Source: Streptomyces sp. M92
Lineage (GTDB): Bacteria; Actinomycetota; Actinomycetes; Streptomycetales; Streptomycetaceae
Reading direction: 5' to 3'
DNA: 64,000 bases
NCBI RefSeq assembly: GCF_028473745.1
Contig: NZ_CP101137.1
Location: forward strand, 3,844,001 to 3,908,000
In this document: piece by piece, positions 16,875 to 25,100 of the stretch
How the letters are laid out: each line of letters starts with the position of its first letter
Position numbering within the stretch: the stretch's first letter is position 1
Translations under genes and position numbers: made by a program
The notes under the pieces: model-generated
The model's input: only the letters and a program-made list of their open reading frames with translations
Told to the model about the DNA's origin: nothing
Database searches by the model: none

Positions 16875-17357
16875 CTAGGCGCCGACCGCGGCGGACTGGG
16901 TGAGTTCGATGCCGCCGCTGATGCGCACGGCGGGGAACAGCCCGGTCAGCGCCCAGGCCACGGTCTCCTTGATGACCCGCTCGGCGATCGGGTCGAGGAT
17001 GCCCTCCAGACTCGGGATGCCGAAGTCGAAGTCGGCGTCGAAGCGGACCGCGACATCGTCGCCGTCCTGCGTCACCGACCAGGTCCCGGAGAAGGAGTCG
17101 AAGTCCCCGTCGGACTGCTCGAAGCGGATCTCGCCCTGCTCCGGCAGCACGGTGTCGTCCTCGGTCCAGCGCAGCAGGCCGCTGCGGAAGTGCAGCTCCC
17201 AGCTGGAGGAGGCGGCGGGGTCGGGGTAGGCGGAGTGCACCGTGGTCGCGTTGACGTGGGGCGCCAGGTCCGGGTATCGCTCCCAGCGCCGTACGGCGTG
17301 CAGGACCGTCTCGGCCTGCTCCGCGGGTATCAGGGCATCGAGTTCGACGTGCCTCAC
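16875..17357 (-). CDS. SRPBCC (START-like) cyclase/dehydrase-family protein
   Basis: A 160-residue helix-grip protein. VLHAVRRWERYPDLAPHV near the N-terminus, WELHFRSGLLRWTEDD and GTWSVTQDGDDVAVRFDADFDFGIP are typical of the polyketide cyclase/COQ10-like SRPBCC superfamily, and the last helix is IAERVIKETVAWALTGLF. Such proteins bind hydrophobic ligands in a deep cavity; some cyclise or dehydrate, many only carry. No aromatic polyketide machinery is present, so lipid-chain binding or an unrecognised tailoring role is more likely than ring formation. The GTG at 17357 overlaps the aminotransferase stop (GTGA). The gene ends 22 bp before the membrane protein, so it is in the same operon. Confidence 0.82.
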   Translation of the reverse strand: MRHVELDALIPAEQAETVLHAVRRWERYPDLAPHVNATTVHSAYPDPAASSSWELHFRSGLLRWTEDDTVLPEQGEIRFEQSDGDFDSFSGTWSVTQDGDDVAVRFDADFDFGIPSLEGILDPIAERVIKETVAWALTGLFPAVRISGGIELTQSAAVGA

Positions 17358-18655
17358 GATCGGTTACCGCCTTCCGGCATTTTGGCCGCGCCCCGTACGA
17401 GGTCGCGGGTGGCCAGGTCGAAGGAGTTGAGGAGGAAGTCCACGTCGGTGTCGCCGAGCACGGCGGGCGGGGTGAACCGGACCACCGAGCTGCCGTTCAT
17501 CGAATGGTTGGCGACCACGCCGTGGTTGAACAGTTCGATCAGCAGCTCGCCGGCCAGCCCGGCCTCGACGAGTTCGACACCGATCAGCAGGCCCCGGCCG
17601 CGCACGTCCACCACGAGGTCGGGGATGTTGCGGCGCGCGATCTCGGTGATCGCCGGCAGCAGCCGGGCTCCCAGGTCCAGCGCCCTGGTGACCAGGCGCT
17701 CCTCCGTCACGGCCCGGATCGCGCCCTGGACCGCGGCCATCAGCACCGGCTGGCCGGAGAAGGTGGCGGTGTGGACGTAGGGGTCCTTGTCGAAGGGACG
17801 GAAGGCCTTGCGGGTGGCGACGGCCGCCGAGACCGGCATCACCCCGCCGCCGAGCGCCTTGCCGGCGAGCAGGACGTCCGGGACGACGCCATCGATGTCG
17901 GCGCCCCACCACTCGCCGAGCCGGCCGAAGCCGGACTGCACCTCGTCGAGGATCAGGAAGCCGTCGTACTCGCGCACCAGCTCCTCGACGCGCTTGAGGT
18001 AGCCCTTCGGCGGGATGATCACACCTCCCTCGCCCTGGACCGGTTCGAGGATGACGCACACCTCGCCCGGGTGGGCGGCGAGTTCGGCCTGCAGGGCGTC
18101 GGCGTCACCGAAGGGCAGGTGCAGGAAGTCCGGCACCAGCGGGCGGAACGGCCGCTGGTAGACCTCCTTGGCGGTGGCCGACAGCGCGCCGAGGGTCTTG
18201 CCGTGGTAGCCGCCACGCATGGAGACCGTGCGCTTGAAACCGCCCGCGCGGGCCAGCTTCAGGCCGGTCTCCACCGCCTCCGCCCCCGACAGCGCGAAGT
18301 GCACCCGGTCCAGACCGGCCGGCAGCACCGAGACCAGTGCCTCGGCCGCGCGGGCCACGGTGGGCTCCAGCAGGATGCGGGTCGCGGTGGGGTGGGTGCG
18401 CAGCTGGCGCTCCACCTCCTCCATCACGATCGGGTGGCGGGCGCCCATGACGAACACGCCGTAGCCGCCGGCGTTGAGGAAGCGCTCACCGTCGCTGGTG
18501 GTGAGCCAGGCGCCCTCGGACGCCACCTCCATGTGGCTGCCGAACAGCTCGGCGAGTGTGGCCCGGCCCTTGCTCAGATGCGCGCGGTAGAGGCCGAGGA
18601 CCTCTGCCTCGGCGTCGGCGGACGAAGCCGCCGGGGATTCCTGGATGACGGTCAC
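17354..18655 (-). CDS. class III aminotransferase (PLP), probable fatty-amine former
   Basis: A 433-residue class III (omega) aminotransferase: LSGAEAVETGLKLARA near residue 125, MRGGYHGKTLGALSATA near 150, ILDEVQSGFGRLGEWWG near 235 and the PLP lysine in LLAGKALGGGVMPVSAAVA near 268. The closest familiar types are putrescine and ornithine-like aminotransferases, which act on terminal amino/aldehyde groups. Together with the aldehyde dehydrogenase-fold gene at 20026 it could convert an acyl thioester to aldehyde and then primary amine, the precursor needed for N-hydroxylation. It is the first gene after a strong terminator (18791), so its own promoter must lie within 18656-18790; I could not identify it. 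Confidence 0.9.
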   Translation of the reverse strand: MTVIQESPAASSADAEAEVLGLYRAHLSKGRATLAELFGSHMEVASEGAWLTTSDGERFLNAGGYGVFVMGARHPIVMEEVERQLRTHPTATRILLEPTVARAAEALVSVLPAGLDRVHFALSGAEAVETGLKLARAGGFKRTVSMRGGYHGKTLGALSATAKEVYQRPFRPLVPDFLHLPFGDADALQAELAAHPGEVCVILEPVQGEGGVIIPPKGYLKRVEELVREYDGFLILDEVQSGFGRLGEWWGADIDGVVPDVLLAGKALGGGVMPVSAAVATRKAFRPFDKDPYVHTATFSGQPVLMAAVQGAIRAVTEERLVTRALDLGARLLPAITEIARRNIPDLVVDVRGRGLLIGVELVEAGLAGELLIELFNHGVVANHSMNGSSVVRFTPPAVLGDTDVDFLLNSFDLATRDLVRGAAKMPEGGNRS

Positions 18656-18790
18656 GTGTGGCTCACTCCAAGGGTCGTGGGGTCGTGCGGACGGGACCGG
18701 GACTGTGCCTCGGCCGAGGGCCTGACCGGCGGCGGTGGTGCCGTGACCGGGGGTTCAGCGGACGGCGGACCGTCCCGGCCGCGGCTGGGT

Positions 18791-18838
18791 CCTGTCGTCG
18801 GATTCCCGTCGCCGAGCAGACGGGAATCCGACGACAGG
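18791..18838 (-). terminator. perfect 20-bp hairpin after the N-hydroxylase gene
   Basis: Arms 18791-18810 and 18819-18838 are perfectly complementary (CCTGTCGTCGGATTCCCGTC) with an 8-base loop. It starts 3 bp beyond the stop codon of the acyl-CoA-dehydrogenase-like gene and separates it from the aminotransferase operon. Confidence 0.85.
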
Positions 18839-18840
18839 GC

Positions 18841-19980
18841 CTAGGCGAGGACGAGTTCGCCGCCGCCGAACCAGCGCAGCAGCGGCTCGGCGGCGGCGGC
18901 GCGCGACGGGGGGTGGAAGGCGAGGGCCCGCAGCGCCGCCGCGGCCTGCGCGGGAGCGGAGCCGCGGACGAAGTCCAGACCGCCCAGCAGCTCCAGGGCG
19001 CGGGAGGCGATGCCGGGCAGGGCGTTCTGCACGGCGTACCGGGCCACCAGTACGCGGGCCACCGACTCCTCGTCGCCGGGCTCCGGACCGGTCGCCCGCG
19101 CGACGCCCTCCAGCAGCGCGACCGCTGCCTCCATGTCCACGGCGAGGGAGGCCCGCTCCGCCACGCTGCCGCGCTCGCGCTTCAGTACCTGCTCCACCAG
19201 CGCCAGCGCACCGCCCGCGTACCCGGCGGAGATCAGCATCTCGAACCAGACGAACCCGGCCGACTGGAGGTCGTCGAGGCGGTGCGGGTCGTCGGCGCCG
19301 GCCCGCACGACCATGCCGGCCGGCACGAACACGTCCTCCAGCCGCACCTCGTCGCTCTCCGCGCCCGCCAGCAGGTCGTTGCCCCAGAACGGGTGCACGG
19401 ACAGGCCGGGCGCGTCGGCCGGCACCAGGGCGAGCGCCAGCTCCGGCTCGCCGTCGTCGCTGTGGATGGCGACGCTCGCCGTGAGCAGGCTCATCGAACG
19501 GGACAGGCTGCACGGCCTCTTCGCGCCGGTGAGCAGGAACCCGTCGCGCACCGGGCGGGCGGTCACGGCCGGCTTGAGGACGTTCTGCGCCGTCCGGCCC
19601 TCGGCCCACCCGGACGCCATCACCTGCTGGTCGGGCACGATCCGGCGCAGCAGGGTCGTCTGCTCGTCGGTCAGCCGGCCCGCCTTGGCGGCGAGCGAAT
19701 ACAGCATCGCGGCGGTGAAGTGGTGCATCGACACGGCCGCCACCAGCGACGGTGACACGGCGCCCAGGGCCAGCTGGACCCGCAGCGCGTCCAGGGCGTC
19801 GGCGCCGTGGCCGCCGTACTCCTCGGGGATCAGCAGACCGACCCCGCCGTGGATGCGGAACAGGTCGATCACGGGGCTGCCGGGCCGCTCGCGGTCGGTG
19901 TACGGAATCTGGTCCAGCTCCTTGAGCAGACCGGGGTGGAAGCGCTCGCAGACGGAGCGGGCCAGGTCTAGGGAACGCAA
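18841..19980 (-). CDS. acyl-CoA dehydrogenase-fold flavin N-hydroxylase (VlmH-like)
   Basis: A 379-residue flavoprotein of the acyl-CoA dehydrogenase superfamily. N-terminal GGVGLLIPEEYGGHGADALD, the mid-domain MASGWAEGRTAQNVL and LLTGAKRPCSLSRSM, and the C-terminal helical domain ending LELLGGLDFVRGSA are typical. In valanimycin biosynthesis the isobutylamine N-hydroxylase VlmH is of this fold and uses reduced flavin from VlmR. A flavin reductase gene (15706) is present here, so amine N-hydroxylation is the best assignment. The usual catalytic Glu of true acyl-CoA dehydrogenases was not located, which agrees with an oxygenase role but is not proof. It is downstream of the aldehyde dehydrogenase gene (45-bp gap) and followed by a terminator. 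Confidence 0.85.
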   Translation of the reverse strand: MRSLDLARSVCERFHPGLLKELDQIPYTDRERPGSPVIDLFRIHGGVGLLIPEEYGGHGADALDALRVQLALGAVSPSLVAAVSMHHFTAAMLYSLAAKAGRLTDEQTTLLRRIVPDQQVMASGWAEGRTAQNVLKPAVTARPVRDGFLLTGAKRPCSLSRSMSLLTASVAIHSDDGEPELALALVPADAPGLSVHPFWGNDLLAGAESDEVRLEDVFVPAGMVVRAGADDPHRLDDLQSAGFVWFEMLISAGYAGGALALVEQVLKRERGSVAERASLAVDMEAAVALLEGVARATGPEPGDEESVARVLVARYAVQNALPGIASRALELLGGLDFVRGSAPAQAAAALRALAFHPPSRAAAAEPLLRWFGGGELVLA

Positions 19981-20025
19981 CGGAAACCTCCAGCGGAAAC
20001 GGCGGGGTTCAGGGGCGGAGGGCGG

Positions 20026-21657
20026 TCAGGCGCCGAACACCGCGTCGTACGGGCTGACGTCGCGGGCGATGCTGACACCCTGCACGTGGGAGGTCTTGAG
20101 CATCGGGTAGTTGGCCTCGCCGAAGGCGCCGCCGGTGCGGCCGGTACCGCCGTGGCTGGGCAGGTAGGGCAGGAAGCCGATGTGGGAGTCGTTGACCTTC
20201 AGCAGGCCGCCGTTGACGACCCGCCGCACGAAGGTCTCGATGACATGGTCGGAACGCGACCACAGGGAGTTGCGCAGCCCGTAGTCGTTGCCGTTGACGA
20301 AGCGCAGGAACGCCTCCAGGAGGGCGTCGTCGTCCTCCCGCTCGGGGACCACGATCGGCACCAGCGGGAAGAACGTCTCCTCGCGCACCACGTCGTAGGT
20401 GCGCGCCCGGTCCAGGCCGTCCACCCGCACCACCGTCGGCTGGAGGAAGACCCCCGTCTCCGAGGGCGTGCCGTCCAGTTCGGTGCGGTGGCCGCCGGTG
20501 ACCAGCTCGGCGCCGTTGTCCAGCGCCTGCCGCAGCAGCCGGAAGAACCGCTCGCTGCGCCGCACCGGCGACAGCAGCACGTCCTCCTCCTCGGGCAGGC
20601 CCGGCCGGACGCCCTTGACCTGCTCCTTCACCTCGGCGATCAGGCTGTCCGCGACGTCCGGGTGCACCAGCACGTAGTTGGGCACCATGCAGATCTGGCC
20701 GGAGCCGTAGAAGGCCTCGGCGATGGCCTCGGCCGCCCACTTGATGTCGGCGTCCTTCCACACCACGATTCCGTCGTTGCCCGCCAGTTCGAGGATCGGC
20801 TTCTTGCCGTGCGCCACGCACTGCTGCTCGAAACGCAGGCCTTCCTGGCTGCCGCCGATGTAGAAGATGTCGTTGATCAGCGGGTCCGCGATCCAGCGGT
20901 CCATGGTCTGCTTGGGGTTGCTGCACACCGCGTTGAGCACCCCGGCCGGCGCGTCCATCTCCTCCAGCAGCGGCGCCACCACGTCCCGCAGCAGCCACAT
21001 GGTGCTCAGCGCGATGCTGCGCGGCGCCCGCACCACCACCGCGTTGCCGGCCATCAGCGCCAGGACGCACAGAGCGGCGCTCGGCAGGGGTGCGTTCTGC
21101 GGCGGGTTGAACGCCACCACACCGTCGGGCTGGCGGTGCAGCACCAGCGTGCGGCCGGCGTACTCCTTCTCCACCCGCATCTGCTTGGTGTACCAGCGAA
21201 GGGAGCCCGGGGAGTAGATCTGCAGCAGGCAGCTCAGCTCCCAGCGGGCCAGCTTCACCGGGTGGGACTCGGCGACCAGCATGCGCAGGAACTCGTCCTG
21301 GTGCTTGATGAGTTCCTCGCGGAACCGGGTGCCCAGCCGCATCCGCCGCTCCAGCGGCACGGCCGCCCAGTCGGGTGCGGCGGCGGCCGCGGCCTGCGTG
21401 GCGAGGTCGATGGACGCGTCGTCCGCGACCGCGCAGCGCCCGACGACGTACGGGTGCCTGGCCGCCTCCGACTCCGGGTCCTGCTCCAGGGCACGCTTCA
21501 GGCTCACGCTGGTGAACACGTCTTCCAGCAGGGACCGGCCACTGACGGTGTACACCCATCCGTCACCCGCGACGTCCTTGCCCGCGATGTAGAGGTCGTA
21601 GCTCCTGATATCGGAAGGTGCCTCGGCACTCTCCTCCTGCGCGGCTTCGCGAAGCAT
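20026..21657 (-). CDS. aldehyde dehydrogenase superfamily protein, possible acyl-thioester reductase
   Basis: A 543-residue ALDH-fold protein. Residues about 170-200 give VAFNPPQNAPLPSAALCVLA, followed by NAVVVRAPRS (cofactor loop). ILELAGNDGIVVWKDAD near 293 holds the general-base Glu, and GSGQICMVPNYVLVH near 322 the catalytic Cys. The C-terminal part has YDVVREETFFPLVPIVV. The ATG at 21657 follows GAAAGG; the upstream in-frame extension runs into the divergent promoter and is rejected. Position next to the aminotransferase and hydroxylase suggests it makes the aldehyde that is aminated, working reductively on an ACP- or CoA-bound chain. Oxidising an aldehyde is the default family activity and cannot be excluded. 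Confidence 0.88.
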   Translation of the reverse strand: MLREAAQEESAEAPSDIRSYDLYIAGKDVAGDGWVYTVSGRSLLEDVFTSVSLKRALEQDPESEAARHPYVVGRCAVADDASIDLATQAAAAAAPDWAAVPLERRMRLGTRFREELIKHQDEFLRMLVAESHPVKLARWELSCLLQIYSPGSLRWYTKQMRVEKEYAGRTLVLHRQPDGVVAFNPPQNAPLPSAALCVLALMAGNAVVVRAPRSIALSTMWLLRDVVAPLLEEMDAPAGVLNAVCSNPKQTMDRWIADPLINDIFYIGGSQEGLRFEQQCVAHGKKPILELAGNDGIVVWKDADIKWAAEAIAEAFYGSGQICMVPNYVLVHPDVADSLIAEVKEQVKGVRPGLPEEEDVLLSPVRRSERFFRLLRQALDNGAELVTGGHRTELDGTPSETGVFLQPTVVRVDGLDRARTYDVVREETFFPLVPIVVPEREDDDALLEAFLRFVNGNDYGLRNSLWSRSDHVIETFVRRVVNGGLLKVNDSHIGFLPYLPSHGGTGRTGGAFGEANYPMLKTSHVQGVSIARDVSPYDAVFGA

Positions 21658-21671
21658 CTTCAGCCTTTCAC

Positions 21672-21796
21672 CTTTGGCGAGTGGATTTTTCGAAGCACTG
21701 CGAGCGTGGCAGTGGAATCTGACCCGGCGCTGACAGGGGGCTGATTCAGCCGAGCCGGCCCGGCCGTCCGTCAGTGGGGCGTCAGTCGGCGCTGCT
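21672..21796. promoter_or_regulatory. divergent SARP-type promoter region, PKS operon and aldehyde dehydrogenase operon
   Basis: CTGA(C/T) occurs at 21719, 21730 and 21741 (11-bp spacing). On the minus strand these read ATCAG, GTCAG, GTCAG, followed after 8 bp by CACGCT, an nAnnnT -10 for the aldehyde dehydrogenase gene. On the plus strand GTCAG occurs at 21770 and 21781 (11 bp), followed after 8 bp by TTGCAT just before the ACP gene at 21808. Confidence 0.65.
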
Positions 21797-21807
21797 TGCA
21801 TGACCGC

Positions 21808-22122
21808 ATGCCATCCGTCGACAGCACGGTTCAGCGGTTGCGTGACCTGCCGCGCGCCGAACTCGCCGAAGAAATCGAGTCGATCGTCCTGAAGAAATTC
21901 AGGGCCGTTCTCCTCATGGATGAATCCGAGGACCTCCCGCTCGACATCAGCTATTTCGATCTCGGACTCACCTCACTGCGGCTGACCGAGATACGCCAGA
22001 GCCTGGAGCGGCTCCTCGATCTTTCCATCAACGTCAACGTGCTCTTCAACGAGCCGACGATCGCTCATCTGGTGGACCACCTGACCCAGGCCGTCCAGAA
22101 CAGTTCCTCTCAGGAAAGCTAA
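21808..22122 (+). CDS. free-standing acyl carrier protein ahead of the PKS
   Basis: A 104-residue carrier protein. The phosphopantetheine serine lies in DLGLTSLRLTEIRQSLERLL near residue 57 (T replaces the usual D before the Ser), followed by the recognition helix and the C-terminal ending NEPTIAHLVDHL, typical of PCP/ACP domains. The ATG at 21808 is preferred to a TTG four codons upstream. It ends 11 bp before the PKS start and is surely co-translated. It may load the primer for the single PKS module, perhaps after activation by the ligase at 27861, or accept the released chain. It is distinct from the RedQ-like ACP at 13376. Confidence 0.85.
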   Translation: MPSVDSTVQRLRDLPRAELAEEIESIVLKKFRAVLLMDESEDLPLDISYFDLGLTSLRLTEIRQSLERLLDLSINVNVLFNEPTIAHLVDHLTQAVQNSSSQES

Positions 22123-22133
22123 GGAGTCCCTCC

Positions 22134-25100
22134 ATGCCGCGTGCGGAATCCCAGCAGCCGCCCGAGCCGGTCGCGATCGTCGGAATCGGTCTGCGATTCC
22201 CCGGCGGCAGCACCTCGCCCGACGAGTTCGACGCCTTCCTGCGGGAGGGGCGCAGCGGGATCGGCCCGATCCCGCAGGACCGGTGGGACGTGGCCGCGTT
22301 CACCCCCGAGACCCCCGAGGACAAGGGGAAGATCCACACCACCGCGGGGGGCTTCCTCGACCGCGTGGACCTCTTCGACGCCGGCTTCTTCAACATCTCC
22401 CCGAAGGAGGCCCGGTACATGGACCCCCAGCAGCGCCTGCTGCTGGAGACCGCCTGGCAGGCCCTGGAGCACGCCAACATCGACCCGGCACCGCTGCGCC
22501 GCGGCAACGGCGGCGTCTACGTCGGCGCCAGCTCCATCGACTACGCGCTGGAGCTGGAGTCTCTGCCATACGAGGAGATGGACGGCCACCTGGCCTCCGG
22601 CATCACGATGTTCCCGCTGTCGGGCCGGCTGTCGTACTTCCTGGGGTGGCGCGGACCCAGCATGAGCGTCGACACCGCCTGCTCCTCCTCCCTGGTCGCA
22701 CTGCACCTGGCGGTGCAGGCCCTGCGCTCGGGCGAGACCGACATCGCGCTGTGCGGCGGCGTCAACGCCCTGCACCACCCGCGCATCCCGGTGATGTTCT
22801 CCAACGCGCAGATGCTCGCCCCGGACGGGCAGTGCAAGACCTTCGACGAGTCGGCCGACGGCTACGCGCGCGCCGAGGGCTGCGGCGTCCTGGTCCTCAA
22901 GCTGCTTTCCGACGCCGAGCGGGACGGCGACCGGGTGCTCGCCCTGGTGCGCGGCACCGCCGTCGGCCAGGACGGCGACAGCGCCGGACTGACCGTGCCC
23001 AACGGCCCGGCGCAGGAGAAGGTGATCCGCGCCGCGCTGGCCACGGCCCGCCTCGCCCCGGAGGACATCCAGTACGTGGAGGCGCACGGCACCGGCACCC
23101 CGCTCGGCGACCCGATCGAGTTCGGCGCCATCGGGGACGTGTTCGCCGAGTCGCACACCGCCGACGCCCCCGTGCTCACCGCGTCGGTGAAGACCAACCT
23201 GGGCCACATGGAACCGGCCTCCGGCATCGTCGGCGTCATCAAGACGGTGCTGCAGCTGCGCTCCGCCACCGTCTACCCGCACCTGAACCTCACCACCCCG
23301 TCCGGGCGCATTCCCTGGGACCTCTACCCGCTGCGCGTGCCCACCGCCTGCGAGCCGTGGCGGGCCGAGGTGCGCCGCGCGGTGGTCAACAGCTTCGGCT
23401 TCGCCGGCACCATCGGCGCGGTGGTCCTGGAGCAGGCACCGGAGGCGAGCCCCGCGCCGCAGTCCTCAGGCACGCCCGCCGCCCCGCTGTTCACCCTCTC
23501 CGCCAAGAGCTCGACCGCCCTGCGCGAGCAGGCCGCGAATCACCGGCGGCTCCTCGACGAGCGGCCCGACCTCCCCCTCGAGGCCCTCTGTCACACCGCC
23601 AACGTCGCCCGCACTCACCACCCCTACCGCGTCGCCGCCCCGGTCGCCGACCGCGCCGCCCTGGCCCGGCTCCTGGACCGGGCGGCCGACCAGGACCACG
23701 AGGGTCCGAGCGGCATCCGCAAGACGGCCTTCATGTTCACCGGCCAGGGCTCCCAGTACGCCGGCATGGGCGCCGCCCTCTACGAGGCCCTCCCGGAGTT
23801 CCGTTCCCACGTCGACGCGTGCGACCGGCTGTTCGCGGCCCACCTGGACCGCTCCGTGCGCGATCTGCTGCTCGGCACGGCTGAGGACCCCGAGGCGATC
23901 GACCGCACCGAGTACACCCAGCCCGCCCTGTTCACCCTCGAATACGCCCTCGCCCGGCAGTGGATGGCCTGGGGCGTGCGCCCCAACGTGCTCGTCGGGC
24001 ACAGCATCGGCGAGGTCGTCGCCGCCGCGGTCGCCGGTCTGTTCAGCCTCTCCGACGCCGTGCGGCTGGTCGCCGCGCGGGCCCGGCTGATGCAGGCGGT
24101 GCGCGCCGAGGGCGGCATGGCCGCGGTCGCCGCCGCCGCCGAGGAGGTCGAACCGCTCCTGGAGAGCCGCCCCGACCTCGCCCTGGCCGCGGTCAACGCC
24201 CCCGACCAGTGCGTCGTATCCGGCGCCCGCCACGCCCTGGACGAGGTCTGCGGCATCCTGCAGGGGCGCGGCGTGCGCGTCGACCGGCTCGCGGTCTCGC
24301 ACGCCTTCCACTCCCCGCAGATGGCCGAGGTCTACGACGACTTCCGCGCCGCACTCGACGGCATCGAGTTCCACGAGCCGGCCATCAGCCTGATCTCCAA
24401 CGTGACCGGACGACTCGCCCGGTTCCGCGACATCGCCACCCCCGAATACTGGGTGCGGCACATCGGCGAACCCGTGCGCTTCCTGGACGGCATCCGCGCC
24501 GTGGCCCGGCGCGGCCGGCACGCCGTGATCGAGATCGGCCCGCAGGCCGCGCTGACCGCGCTTGCCCGGCGCGGCGTCGCCGCAGAGGACCACCTGTGGC
24601 TGGCCAGCCTGCGGCGCCGGGACCGGACGGCCACCACCACCCTGAACGCACTCGCCGAGTACTGGGCCGCCGGACTCTCCGTCTCCTGGCCCGGCTACCA
24701 CGCCGGGCACACCGTGCCGGCCAAGGCGGACCTGCCCACCTACCCCTTCCAGCGCAAGCGCCACTGGCTGCCGGCCGCCGGCCCCCGCCGCGGTGCCGCG
24801 GGCGGCGCCGCCCGCCATCCGCTGCTCGGCACCGAGGAGCGCTTCGCCTCGGGGGTACGGGAGTTCACCGCCGAGTTCACCGCCGACGACCTCGGCCCGC
24901 TCGCCGACCTCGCCGACGGCGGACGCACCACCCTGCCCGCCGGCGCCTACGTCGACCTGCTGTTCGCGGTCCAGGACGCGGTCCTGGGCCACGCCCGGTC
25001 AGCCGTGCGCGACCTCCGGCTGCTCGCGCCGCTCGACGTTCCCGCCGAGACCGGGACCGCCCTGACCACCCGCTGGCGGCCGGTGCCGGGCGGGGGTGCC

